This document shows positions 1 to 13,900 of a stretch of 60,000 nucleotides of DNA, one piece after another; the first letter of the stretch is position 1; every line of letters starts with the position of its first letter. The stretch spans positions 8,000,001 to 8,060,000 of the forward strand of contig NC_079884.1 of assembly GCF_029227915.1 (NCBI RefSeq), in the 5' to 3' direction. The notes below the pieces were generated by a model. That model searched no databases. It was given only the letters and a program-made list of their open reading frames with translations, and was not told where the DNA came from. The translations under genes and the position numbers were made by a program. Source of the DNA: Hydractinia symbiolongicarpus (Eukaryota > Cnidaria > Hydrozoa > Anthoathecata > Hydractiniidae).

Positions 1-201
1 ATTTTTGAAGAAATATATTTTCTACATACATATTTGAGCTTTCAGGATCCTTAGGGAAATGTCCTCTTTTCCTTAGGGTGTAATCTTGTTTTTACGGTCC
101 TTTAACTATAATGATACCGTCCCGAGAACTTCATTTTATTGTCTTCAAACCTGCATTTGTAAGCTACAGTCACGAGAGAAAAGTGTATTGTTACAATTCA
201 G

Positions 202-3200
202 TTAGGCTTTACCAACAAACTTATGATGTTTTTCAAAATCGTTTCTAATCATTCGAAAATGTTCTTTATCAGCTCCCTCTAACAAAGTTGTAAGTAAAGA
301 AAATTCGAAATCTGAACATGTATCCATGATGCAGTGTATCCCAGTGTCTAGTGCGTTCTAAAAACGAGAACAAATATAATATTAACAAGAAAAAGGACGG
401 AAAATTGTTAAGAGTTACATCGGACAAGCCTTCTCAGGGTGACCACTAATATTTCATCCCAACGATTTAAGATTTTAAAATTTTTGAAAATCTCTCAGTA
501 AAACAGTGAAAATTAAAAAGGGAGAAACAAAAAGCAGCCATTGTTAGAATAATAACACTCGCCAAGCCCAGCGCATTCTTGATCCGCTTAGTTGAATATT
601 AACTTTTATTGACGATACCTTGTTTTCAATACCCAATTTAGCTTGTTGACAAGCTCTGACGTAATCCGCTATAATGTAGGGTGCGTACTAAATAGAAGAA
701 ATGAAAATATATATCCTTGGCGTTTAAATTATTTACTGCATTAAACGAGTTCAATTTGTGACATGATTTGATTAAGTGGAAAAACATAACAACGCAACAA
801 AAAAATTTAAAAAGCCTTTCTTTTTTTCATTACGTGTTTATTTGAAGCGAGTTTTCGACTTCCATTGTAACATAAATGAGCATACCTTCATTATCATTGT
901 TTTGTGGCTTCCAACCTCACGGTATAATCTGAAACATCAAATTTTATTTACATTAATTTATGGCATTTAGGGAGATGGAAATATTCCATTTTTTAATATT
1001 AATTTGAAGTAAATAACAAATATAGATAACAGAAAAATATTGTGCTTTATGTTCGGCATCAATTTCTTTTAAACAGTCAATTTTATTTGCGCAAATTTTT
1101 TAAGCTATGTTGACTTTGATAGAATGAATTTTGGACTGTTTACTTCATAGCTACTTCCGTGTTGAAAACACTGTTATTAATGTGAGTCCTGTGTTCAGAA
1201 TGTATACATTAGGTATACACCGGTATTGCCTACTCAATTTCCCTCACATGGCATGGGTTGACCCGTAGTTGTGATAAGCACATGCTAAACATGCCTGCGC
1301 TGTGGACTGAACAACGGAACTTATGATTACGAAGCGAACTCTACAACCACAAGGCCACGCATGTTGCATGTAAGGACTTATTTTAACAGTCGTTTCTTCT
1401 ATTTTTCTTTCCACAATCTAAAATTACCACACGTCAACAACATTGATGACATTGCGGTTTAAAAATTAGTACCATAACAAAAAAAATCATGCAACACATG
1501 ATGGTGACATCAAGATTACATCTATTATTATTTTTAACCCAAAATTCATTAGAAAAAGTAAAACGTTCCCCACAAAAGTAGAATCAGTGGACAATACCAA
1601 ACATGACGGCGCCATTAATCCGGCAAAAAAGTCGTCAGGCTAAATGTTTTTCACCTTCCAAAACATGTCGTATTTTCTTTGATTTTATAGTTGCTTATTG
1701 GGAACGACCATTTCACAATATACAGTTGTATCTTAAACAGAGGCCATCTTTACTAAAAAATAAAATCTACCTAGCCAAACGTTCACAGCATTTCTTTATA
1801 TCTTCTTCAGGGTGAATACCCACCATTTGACAATGCGTAAATGAGACCAGGAAATTTAATAAACGTGAAAAGTGTCAAGGAAATTTCTTGAACAAACTTT
1901 TCAAAGGAAACAGTAAGATGGAATCAAATTTAAAGGGTTATAAAACAAACTGTTAATTCGCAGATTTTTTCTCCAACTGCTATTTTCTTAGAAAATTTGC
2001 TATCGAAAATATACATGCCATAATATTTGATTAAATCATTTTTCTGAAAACTTTTCCTTGAGCGGACGCGAAAATGAGAAAATAAGCAACTAAATAATAA
2101 ATAAGATTTTCCCTCAAAAATCACGACTCTCATTAAAAAAGTTAGAACAACTTAAAAGGGTTGTTGGCATATGAATGGAAAGACATACAAACTATACCAT
2201 CCTAGAAAAGATATAATTTATGCAGGTCAAGTAAGCAGGCAGAGATGTGTAAACTGCAGACTGATGATGAAATAGCAACTGGCTTGCCAAATGATACAAT
2301 TCTTCAAACAATACCACGAAACTAAAAAAAAGAGATCTAAGTAGGGTATTATCGCTTTCCTGCCATGCTGTCTGTAAAGGCCCTTGTTTTTTTACATACA
2401 TTTGATGAAGATATATTTAAACACTGAGATTTAAAAGCGCGTGAAAATTATATAGATAAGTTTTGGTTTGACGCCGGTGGGTCGGACGTACTTCAGACAA
2501 ATTCCCGTGTAGCTACATTTCCAGTACTATAAATATATTGGATAAGGTACACATAAATGAAAATATAATCGGATGCTCAAGCACAATATGAATATTCTTG
2601 TGTAACGGCGCCTTGATTGTGTGTGACACATTCTTACTTATAACACATGTGTGATGATGTAATTTGTTGTCGACTTGCTTACAACGCTATAAAGGTGAAG
2701 AAGGTTTCAGAGTGAACACTTCTTGTGCTTGTTTTAGAAGTGCGTAAAAAAGTTTCAAAGTTCGGGTATGATCATCTTTCACGCAAGTCTTATTCTCAAA
2801 CTCAAATTCAATTCGAATTCAAAATGAAAGTTTTAAAGAAAAAAAATGATATCATTACCTTCCATGATTACACAGTGTAACTTGATCAGACATGATGACA
2901 AACACGTGGTATATACACGTGACGTATTGTGACATCACAGAGTGCTGCAATAGTAAGAAAATAACTCAAGTTAACAAGGTGTCAAAGAGTGTCAAAGTAA
3001 TCTCATCTGTACTTCACTGTTATAGAACACCCATTAAATGGAATTACACGCCTTTATTCAAGATAGCTAAGTGTAAAGCTTGGTTGCTAAATTTTTGTCA
3101 AAATATGGTAGAAAAATTTTTTATATCTGTGCAACAATTATAAGACAAATGTTGCCACAACATTTACGAGCTTTTATACAAACCGACCTGAATTGTTAAG

Positions 3201-4954
3201 AAAAGAGTATCAACATTGTATATGTATGACCAACTTGTTATAAAATCTTATCTGCACCAACCTTAGATATGTCAACACACGCTGTCAATGTCTTCAGTGT
3301 GGAGATGATATCTTCTATACTGTCACAGTTATTCAACATCTGAACACAACAGAGCATGACCTAGAAAACATTTTATATATGTATAAATATCATATAAATG
3401 TCACATGTAAATGTACCTTTCGTCACCTACGAGAAATGAAATTGAATTGAAACACATTTGGCGTTTAGACATCAAAATTTTTATTTTTTATAAATATATA
3501 TCTTTGTTTAAGAGTTGTGCACACCATAACCCTTGTACCAAAGTTTTAACCATAATTCACGTCAAACATGAAGGAGTGTATTGCTATTCTACTTTACACA
3601 TTTTTTTTTTTTAAATAAATTTCATTTTTTTATATATATTTAACTTTAGATAAGCATGGTTTGTCGTATGGCTGTAAAATTTATGTTTTTTGCACGAAAG
3701 ACAGTTTGTCCATACTTTGAAAAAAATAGTATGTTAAGCTTTCACAGAACCAGTTAATATTTCGCCGTGGCTTAAGTTACACAATTAGCTTACAGACATT
3801 TAATCAATATTTCAAATGATTTTACATTCAACATATTATGTATACAACTTAGTATAAAAACACCTCCATATTCAATTCATAGTAGTGCTTCAAAGTTGAA
3901 ACATCCAACAAGGATCGGTTAATAGAAGCAGCAATATATAAAGAAAAATAGATACATACCTTGGGTAGTGATTTCCATAATATTAGTTTCTGTTCTTTAG
4001 AGAACTTTAACGTGAGTACAGCACTCCATACTAACAACAAAGCTTGTTTGGTAGGTTTATGAATTTGCTCGATCTAAATAACACATCCAAACCAGATATA
4101 AAGCTTAAATAATGCCTTGCTCACAGAGTTATAATCAAGACTGCGATCCTGCAGGTGTGTAATTTTAAGGTAAACTTTCTTCATAAGCGTCTTCCTTGAA
4201 ACCAGTTTTAACAAATGATTATGATTGGTTGGAAAAATTGCACGCCATTGTAGAAGCAGAAATTACCTGTTAGAAATGTTTCTACAGCAAAACCTTCTGC
4301 TTAAAAATTTTTAAATGACCTAATTAGTACCAGAAACGTTAAACCCCGCCAAAATTAAATCAACTTCAAATAAAATTTAAAAAGTGCATACCAGCGACCG
4401 AGTAAGACAATCGAAAAGTTTTGATAAATTATCATCTTCGTTTCTGATGACGATCGTTGAGATAAGTTTAGCATACAAGTGACAATGCGAAAAACTGCTA
4501 TCCGTCTTTTTGATGAGAGAAGATATAACACGTAAGTCAGATTGCTTCAATAAACCACGTAGTTGGAGAGTGAAGTCGTTAGTAGAATCATACATGACTT
4601 CGATTGATGTAAGGTACTATAAAATAAATTACAATTATCAATAAACACAGCAATCAACTTATCGAAAGGATATGAAATCTTTTTCTTTCTTCTGAAAGTT
4701 ACAGTCCTTTTTTTGCAGAGAGTGGACGCAATAAACAAGAACAACAGCTATCCGACTAAGAATTTCACTTGAAGTCATCTTCTAGAAATTATCGAAGTCA
4801 TCTCACTGATTTCATGTAAACAATGCCACCTACTTGTTCTATATTTTCGTCATGATCATCGATACTTCCCAGGTAGGAATGCAACTGAGGTATCAACACT
4901 TTTGTGGCTTCCAAAAGCTTCTCTTCGAGTGAGTGGAGCGGACTTAAATCCGAT
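202..4954 (-). CDS. URB2: URB2 C-terminal exon block (diagnostic Urb2 domain)
   Basis: Exons in coding order: 4834-4954 (SDLSPLHSLEEK), 4392-4616 (YLTSIEVMYD), 3960-4073 (IEQIHKPTKQALLLVWSA), 3262-3360 (VMLCCVQMLNN), 2859-2944 (HSVMSQYVTCIYH), 2198-2321 (FEELYHLASQLLFHHQ), 1771-1804 (a 34-nt exon, KKCCERLA), 886-928 (43 nt, LYREVGSHKTMIMK), 619-687 (YAPYIIADYVRACQQ) and 202-357 (NALDTGIHCIMDTCSD, ending HHKFVGKA-stop). Phases agree at every junction except 2198 to 1804, where the upstream exon ends in phase 0 and the only visible acceptor needs phase 1. Another microexon or a small error may lie there. The pattern of a short ARL-like segment, then APY..ADYV, then a (L/D).GI..I.D.C helix and a basic tail is the Urb2 C-terminal domain. 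Confidence 0.85.
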
Positions 4955-7900
4955 CTGTAGAAAAATAATATATAAAATCTACTTTCTTTTCATACATGAA
5001 AATTTCCCAACTGTGAACTCAACCAAATTCATTTCCACTTTCCCGTAATTAGGAGTTATATCTCTACGACAAATAAATTGAGTACAGTAATGGTGTACAT
5101 ATCAATTTGAACAAAAACTTCCAATATAGCTACTAACCATATCATGTATGGCCGGCCAATCGTTTATATTTATTTCGATATAGTTTGACGTAAAAAAACT
5201 CTTTCTAGGATGTTTATTAGGATTGCATGTAACATTTTTGAATGCAAACTTAACATCCAACATTGCGGCTACAGAATACATTTTAAAATTTTAAGACTTT
5301 AAAAGGAGACACCCTTTTATAAACAATTGATTTTTGCACTTCTCCAAAAAATTGTTTAATAATTGATTACCTGGGCAAAATTATGCGGACGAGTTACTTA
5401 AATAAACATATTTGAAAGTTTGGAGAAAAATTTGTAAATTCGAAGGTTAAGGTTATTAAGAGCAGTATTTTCATCGCGGATTGACGATTTGTGGAACTTT
5501 AGAGTGAATAACTTTCATTTGCGAAACGTAAGCGAAAAAGGTTATAGTAAACAGCTTTAGATTTTCCAGGGTTAATTGGGACTCGTGGCCATACAAATCT
5601 TGCTTGCTTGCATTTTTTTATATATTTTTTCTATTTTATATTATATGCGAAAAATTTACTATTTTCAAAGAGAAATTCATTCGGGAAAATTAGTATTGTT
5701 TTTGAAATAGTATCTTTTATATTGCTTGTGACTACAAAAAATACGTTATGCTACCACGCATAAAAAATACCTCTTTTGAAGCGCACGTTGAACGATACGG
5801 GATAGCTGGGTGTAGATATGAAACAATTTACTTGAAAGGTCTTTGTGCTTCAAGTTTTTCTTCGTGAACAAGTTGAATAAAGACGTGGTTAGAGTTAACA
5901 CGAATTGAAAACACACTTGCTCACTCTTCATCCTCGTGACTGGATCAAGAAGTGACTACAATGAAAACAGAAAGAATAGAATATGAAGTACCCATATACA
6001 ACAAAAAAATGGACCTGAAAAGTAAAGGCTGAGATTTTTGCAAAAAGAATCAGGGTAAACACATTTTCAAAGAAAAAAAAATTCAGGAGTTTAGCAAAAA
6101 CATTTTCTAGAAGTTGTCTGCTTAAACATGAAATAAAAACCAGCAAAAAGCTGATGTGTAAATATTGTTGATGACATCTCACAACATTTCTGCTGTTGTT
6201 TTATAATACAAAGAAAATACAAAGTGTTTTAATTTTCTATTTAAATATAATACCACAAATAAATACTTATTGACTGACGTTGTTGAATTACGTATATTTC
6301 TTTTAAAAAAAACCGCTGCAAATAATGAGAAACATACCTGTAAAATCACGTGTAACATGACATCACATACTTCTAATGTTTCTTCAAAATGTCTTTCACT
6401 ATCCAGACGTTTCTTGATCTAAAACAAATTTTTTATACAACTACAATAAAAGCTATTTCGTTCTCAAAATATCTACATAATAAATATTGTCAGATTGAAC
6501 CATGCTGCGTAAATAATACCACTTTCTTAGGTAATTTTACACTTGCTCATTGATAACCATCGAAACTTCAATAAGTGGATTCATCAACATAAAGAATTAT
6601 GCCAGAAGGAACACATTTGCTTTGCTAAAGAGGCCATTAAACTTTTGCACCAGTCCTTCAACTTTTTGATTTGTACGAAATTTTGTAGGCAAGCTTGCTT
6701 GTAACAGACCTGTTTACTCACAAAATTTTACTTCAAACCAAAGTAAAAATCCTTAAATAATAGGTTTGTAACTAAAAAATCAAAAATTACCAAATGGTTG
6801 CATATGCAACAATCATCTGAAAAAGAGTTAGGCCAACGCCTAGCTTTGTGAGGTACAAATAATGAACACTGGCATTTAGGATTCCCCATAAAAACCAGCC
6901 AACATGCAATATATCTATTGACTTAATAATTCCAAAAGTTAGATTTGACACTTTTCTTGTTAGACTTTGAATTTAATTAAACAACAGCCGAGGTGCAGCA
7001 CAAAATACCAACCTTTGAACATATGTTAGACACCAGATCATCGTTCTTGGATGAAAATTTAACAATAGCTTTCATGCACGAACGGAAAATTTGTAGATCT
7101 TTGTCCTACACGGTAAACAGATTAGTTTCTATAATTGGTGTTGAATCGGGGAAACACACACAAAGCAACAAATCGAATGTTCTTTTCTGATTCTATAATT
7201 TAATACGCATAAACGTCTGTCACGCAAAATGGTAACCGCAGTAGCGAGACATGCAATGCGGTAAATAAAGGACGGGCAAACCCGCGGATTTATTCACGGG
7301 TTACCGACTAGTATTCCTAAAACACTTCACAGAGAATATGTCAAAAGGAGGGTAGCCGTTAGGTTAGATCAAAGTTAGAGAGATTGCATGCCTGTGTTTA
7401 TTTTATCAAAGAGTCACTTGTCTTGTCGGCTAAAGATACCCATAGCAACTCAACTTGCTAACCTTTACAGACAATCCTATTGTAAGTGAGCAACAGCGTT
7501 GTCGAAGCGAGGCGCAACTTTGCAATTACAATTCTCACTTTACCAACTTCAGTACAATAAAAAAACCTAAAAGTCGTATACGCAAAGTAGAATTTCGAAG
7601 TAATACGGCAAGGAGATTACATTATAATTTAAAAAATTCAAAAAAAACGCCCCCTATTCCCCCAATGTCTATCTGTTTTTAGTCCCCTATTCCCCCAATG
7701 TCTATCTGTTTTTAGTCCCTTATTCCCCCAATGTCTATCTGTTTTTAGTTCCTTATTCCCCCAATGTCTATCTGTTTTTAGTTCCTTATTCCCCCAATGT
7801 CTATCTGTTTTTAGTCCCTTATTTCCCCAATGTCTATCTGTTTTTAGTCCCTTATTCCCCCAATGTCTATCTGTTTTTTAGTCCTTTATTCCCCCAATGT

Positions 7901-10900
7901 CTATCTGTTTTTAGTCCCTTATTCCCCCAATGTCTATCTGTTGTTACATGTCCACCACCCAATTAAAGTCACTCTGTCAATTCCATAAAATGCATACCTT
8001 TTGTGATGATGTAAAGCCTTGTAGATTTGTAAGAAAGACGAGTTCTAGCGGAAATTCCAAAGTATTATACGACAACACAACAATACTCTCTAACACTATA
8101 ATCATAATATCAATACAGGCTTCATTGATTTCCACATCCTAAAACCAAAACACAGAAGGTTGAAAAGCGCTATTGTCCGTATGAATTTATTTATCCAAAA
8201 AACAGCTGATTCAGTTCATGCAAAGATTTTCAGGATATAATAATCTCAACCTGTGCTCCAATATATTTCTGGGTTTCCACAACTAACACAAATAAAGCCA
8301 ACAAGTTTCTCTCAACGAAGTAGTCTAACGGTAATTCTTTCACAATCTAAAAAAAGGTTGAAATGAGAAAAATTACGTTACTGAATTTCAAATGTTTTCA
8401 CATCAATTGACATTAATAACAAAAAACACACACAAGTGCCGATATTTTCTCAACAACCGAACGAAAGGTACACAAAGAACATGAGTTGATTGTGCTATCT
8501 TTCTCTGTACAAGAATATATGTGGAAATATACGGGAAGTTGATTATTTGAGGAGATCGTACTGTGTCAATAAAATTTTAGATCACTTAATGTATTTGAGT
8601 GATTCAACTGTGTACCTGAACAGCTTAAAGCATAGTTGTTCGGATTTTAAAAAGAATTTGGAAGTTAAAAAGATAACATTGTCAGCAGCACAGAAGATGT
8701 ACAGCAATGACGTCATCATAATCGTAATCGTCATCAAATCAAATATTACAAGCAACTTGTATCAGGGTATCGACTTGAAAAATGTCTCTTTAATAATAGT
8801 TGTATTCTGTGTGTTCACAAGAGTTGCGCGCAACTTAAACTCTTTCATCTTTCTGCCACACCATCTTAAACTTTCTTTTTGTTTTCTACTTTACTGCTCC
8901 TGTGTTTTTCAAAAAACATGTTTACACGTCATTCCGTAACAAAACGATTCTGTGTGAACATAGTCTGAGACTGCGTTGTCTATTTTATTAAAACGTTTTT
9001 CGCGCCATTTAAAAGAAATTTAAAAGAATAAATGCTATGTTAAGATGAACAATAAATTTTAAGAAGTTTTGTAAGTGATTTTTTGTTTGTTAATTATTTT
9101 ATTCCCTCATTGAAATTGATTGAAAGTTATAAAAAAAATTTTAATTCTGTTCACTATATATAGCTAAATTATTTTCGTAATTATTTTCGACAATTTACAT
9201 TTTTTATAAGAACGCCTAAATTTTGGCTGAATTTGGATGGTTTTTGTGTTTTCAACTAAACAATCTTTAAATAGTATGAAAATGTTGAATTTAATTTTTT
9301 ACAAGCTGTTTACAATAGGAGCCTATTTCATACGAGAAATTTATGTTACGAAAAAGCAGCGTAACACTACTGATTTTTTTCGAACCATTTCTAAGCCTAA
9401 ATATTCAATTAAGGTTGAGTATGGTCTTAAGTGTTCTTGAATTTTGATTAAATGTCAGCCATAATTACATCCTAATAAGTTTTTAATACTTCAGTGCCTA
9501 TAAGTGGATTTTACGAACAGGTGCACAAAATACCGGTGTAGAAAATATGTACGACAGGCGAATTCTCGTAGATTTTTCCACATGCTAACGACAAGTTTCC
9601 ATAATAACAGTTGTTTTCTGTCTGTCACGCGGCCCGATTTCATGTTTTGAATTTAAACATATTTAGACAAGAGCACCGGCCACCGACTAGTTTTTAATGA
9701 TAATCGTAAAGCTAACTAAACTTGATTACTGGTAATAAAATCCAACCAATGAGGTAGAATATTTCCAAACCTATCACAGAAGAGTGAGAATAGTAAGAAA
9801 TCATAAAGATGGAAACAGACTTTTTCAAAAGGAAAAAAAAGTTGTTTCTTGAGAAGGACTGGAAAATAAGGATTCAGTTTATTTATTTTAATTTATTTTG
9901 GACAACCGTGTGAAAAATCACTTGCAATTTTTTTATTGATTCACTTTGATGTACGAGGAAGTTTCGAATAATTCTTACCGCTACCTCTTGTACAAAACAC
10001 ACTGATATATTACCTTTAATACTCTCAATAAACTCTTTTTACTGTGTGATGCTGAAGTGTTTAAAGTTGTGTCAAAGTATGGTACGCTATCTTCTTCTTT
10101 CTTTAAAAGTTTCTGCACACACGTATGTAACGTTTTGTTGTGTAGCAAGGAAAAGAACTGATCGTTGATGGAGGTTAGTAAGCCACATTGAAAAGACGTG
10201 TTGTTGTAGCAACCTATGTTCTCCACCGCATTCCATTTGAAGGAACTACAACAAGGTTAAATTTTTATTGCGTTTAGTTGTGACAAATAATTTTAGTTTT
10301 AACTACGTAATCAATATTAAACTGGATAGGACAATGTACACGGTTTGAGTGAAAATATTCAAAAATAGACTAGAACTCAACTGGGTCAAAAGTACAAAAT
10401 GTTCCCTCTCTGTTACACTACATGCCAATAACCAAATGCCATCTGACGCTGTTTTTGCAGTCATAAATAAAACAGTTTATATGTTTTCAATTTTATGTCA
10501 CACTGTGAACACAACACAAAAACACAAACAGAAAATCTTGATAAGGTTGTCTTAACCATAACCAAGCATAGAAGGAAGAATGTCTATCGATTTTGAACAA
10601 GATTCTAATTCGTTTCAATATAACTCTTACCAAGAACAAGGAGAAAATAAAAAGAAGTTCTTTGGGGTCATTTTTACTATAAAATTTTTACTATTAAATA
10701 AACAGAGAAGCTTTAATAAAAAACAATGATGATAGAGACCTGTAGTCGTAAAGACGCAGAAGTGTGTACAATGAAATGTGTTACTAGTAATTTTTATTCG
10801 AGCGTTATCAATAATTACGTCCTTCTTGATCTTCAATGCTTCCCATAGAAAGATTGCAATTTGCATTAAGCTTTCAATCTTTCTGTTGCAGTAGAAGTTA

Positions 10901-13900
10901 AGTATTAAATTCAGTTGTGCACCCATAAACTAACCCCATTTAGGTATATATTCTGCTCATTTTTAACTTCGTTGCTTTTGTCTACAAAGGCATGTCAAAA
11001 TAAAAACTAATCCAGTTGACCATACAAGATCAGTCAGGTTGCACAATGGGCATGAGAACCTTTTTTTGCCCTTAATCAGTTGTTTTTATAACAAACATGA
11101 AAATAAGATTATGGGTGTTTTAAAATATGGGTCAAGTTCTACAAATAACCAGAACATATCCAGATTGAACGTATCTTTTAAAAAAACTTTTAAAACTTTT
11201 AAAACGCCAACTACAAAATCCACCACGCCAGCACAACCACATGCAAAATAAATTAGAGACTAATTTAAAGAAATAAAAATAAAGAATGCAACCTGTTTGC
11301 GGTGAATTCCCAACTTTTGATCGCATACAAAGCAGTCAGATCCGTATTGTCATAAGCAAGTATGGTCAAGATGTTTTTTTCATAAAGACGCATAATTGCA
11401 CATCCAAAGTTAGAAGATGTCACACCAATTACCTGAAAATAATGTAAATGTTACTTGTTATGTGTATATCATCCAATTTTTAGTATTGTGTAAATTTGTG
11501 TAAATTTTTCCTTTTTTTCTCTTTATTTTATTTGCATATCTACCCATATACATATATGCTTCAACGCTTATGTTTTTCAAAACTAGAACATTCATATCAA
11601 AACATTGCTGCATCCAGTGCATATCAGCTTAATTTAATTCAAGTTTAGCTTTTTCGATGTTTTATTTAGCATGGATTACTTGGGTATATGAGAAATTTTT
11701 GCATTGAGTAAATGAAGGTACATAAAAATTTTGGGGACAAAATTTGCAAGCTAATGACAAAGTCTTTTACTCCCAGATTTACGTTTATCTAACCACAGTT
11801 ACATTACTTTGTTTATGGATGTTTTCCCGTTTTTTTTCTTAGAAATGCATTTTCCACAAAAATTTAAAGAAATTCAGTATAACAAAATGTTCTATCTCCC
11901 GCTTTATAGAACCTTGTTGTTGGAAGATGGCCCTGGTAAATTCAAATGCTCTTCCATCATTTTTTTATAAGCCACTTCTTTTATTTCAACATCTTACATT
12001 CTTCTTGACTTCACACACTTTTTGTCAACTTGTGACTTATAAAAATTTAAATAGTGTTGAATCACAAATTATGGCAATCTCATGCATCAATACAGGTGTG
12101 CATCAAGTTTGAAAGGGCAAATAAGGTAGTTTTTTACTTCATGAATCCTCAATGAAGGTTAAAGTAAGTTTTCCCTGTATATTTATTTAAACATACCTGC
12201 TCATTCCAATACTCTTCAGATAGTTCAACCTTTTTTAAAATATCATGCAATGTCAACAACGTACCAATCACACTTTCACATTGTTTTAATTTATCAAAGT
12301 GTAAACTAGCCTAAAGAGAAGGTAAGTACAATGTAGATGGCAGATCGGTATGCAGCTACATCTTTTATGATTAAACTTTAAATTATCATAAGGCACAGGA
12401 AATTTCAAAATTGATAAGCCTATCAATGACGTAAAGTAAATTTTAAGTAACCGTGTGATTAGCCTTGGACAAAACTTCTTTTACTCGTACTGACCTGCAA
12501 GTACTTCACCACAGGACTGGACTTTGGAATTATTTTCTTAATATAGCACTCAAACAAATCGTGATCTTCATCTTGGACCAAAGAAAAGTCTCGTAGTAAA
12601 AGATATAAATTATTGATACCATGCTGAACAAGTAATGCTATGGAGATTTCGTAATCCTAAAAGTACAAGAAAAAAGCTTTAGCACTTTTGAAATCCTATG
12701 TGATAAAAACAACAGCTATCTGATATTAAAATACGATAAAAACAAACATTTACACAAACATTTGTTGATATGGGAGGAAAGCACTAAATATTTCTGTAAT
12801 AATATCAGTTGCCAAGATTTCAAAAAAAAGAATTCAATAATACAAATTCAACCTACTGCTATAGAGCAATCTTTCAAGTTTTCCTTTTTCACAAATTTGC
12901 CTGTTTTTAACTTTAATTTTCGCATAACATGTAGAGTTTTTTTGATTTCATCTTTCATATATCCACTTTCAGGAATAACAGCTGCATTTATTAACACCAA
13001 ATAACATGACAAATAGGTTAGATGCATAGCTGTGCATATAGTTTCATCTAAAAAGAATAATCTCTTTCATATTATGTATCTTTATATTTTAGGGATTTTT
13101 TCTTGGGTTCAAGAGTGCCTATATCATAATCCTTAATTATTGTCTGTGAGCTAAGAATGACAGCTTGAAGTAACAGGCTAAGGGTAGTATTACATACTAA
13201 TACATTTTAACAGGACTCTTGGTTTGTACAACGAAAACAAAACGTCCATTTAATTATATAATTCTATATGTCATATGTTTTGGTACTAAACAAGATTTTA
13301 TAACATAGTAGATAACTACACAAGAATGGTTATTGCTGTAAGTCAAATACCCAGAAAGCTTTTCCTTGCCTCAGTGCTTATTCAATAGTGAGTGACTAAG
13401 ATGGTGTAATACTAAGGTTAGTCGCCACACAAACTAATAACCTCAAGTTCTTTAAGACCAATATACAATCTGTTCCACTCACGCATTAAATTGACAATGG
13501 TATTCTGCAGAAAACGATGTAACGACTGATCTTACCATATCTTTGAGAATTTATGTACTTCAAGAAAAAATATATACCTTTTCCAAATTCCAATAAATTT
13601 TCCAAACGATTCAAATATGTTTCCAACAGCAAATTTATTTGTGAATTTTGCAGGCCAGATATAATGGTACAGTACCTTCAAAGAATTAATTAGTTTATCA
13701 TAAAGAAGTATGATAAAAATACAAGAACGAATGCAACATATATTTTTGTTTTCTTACCTATTTATAAATCCAACAGGATATGATATTTGTAAAGTGTTAG
13801 TTTTTTCCATTCTGAAGCTATTTAAGAACTTATCGAGCTATAAGTAATACATTTATAAGAAACCGACTAAACTATCATTAAATTGGAAACAGCCAAGAAA

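Noticed and set aside
8490-8939. 149-codon plus-strand open frame inside URB2 introns
   Set aside because: No domain, signal or splice context. Its composition is that of AT-rich intron sequence and it uses a non-ATG-like context; most likely chance.
10627-10926. 99-codon minus-strand frame, first considered a URB2 exon
   Set aside because: Exons 11293-11432 and 10014-10245 join directly in phase, and the frame's only acceptor has the wrong phase.
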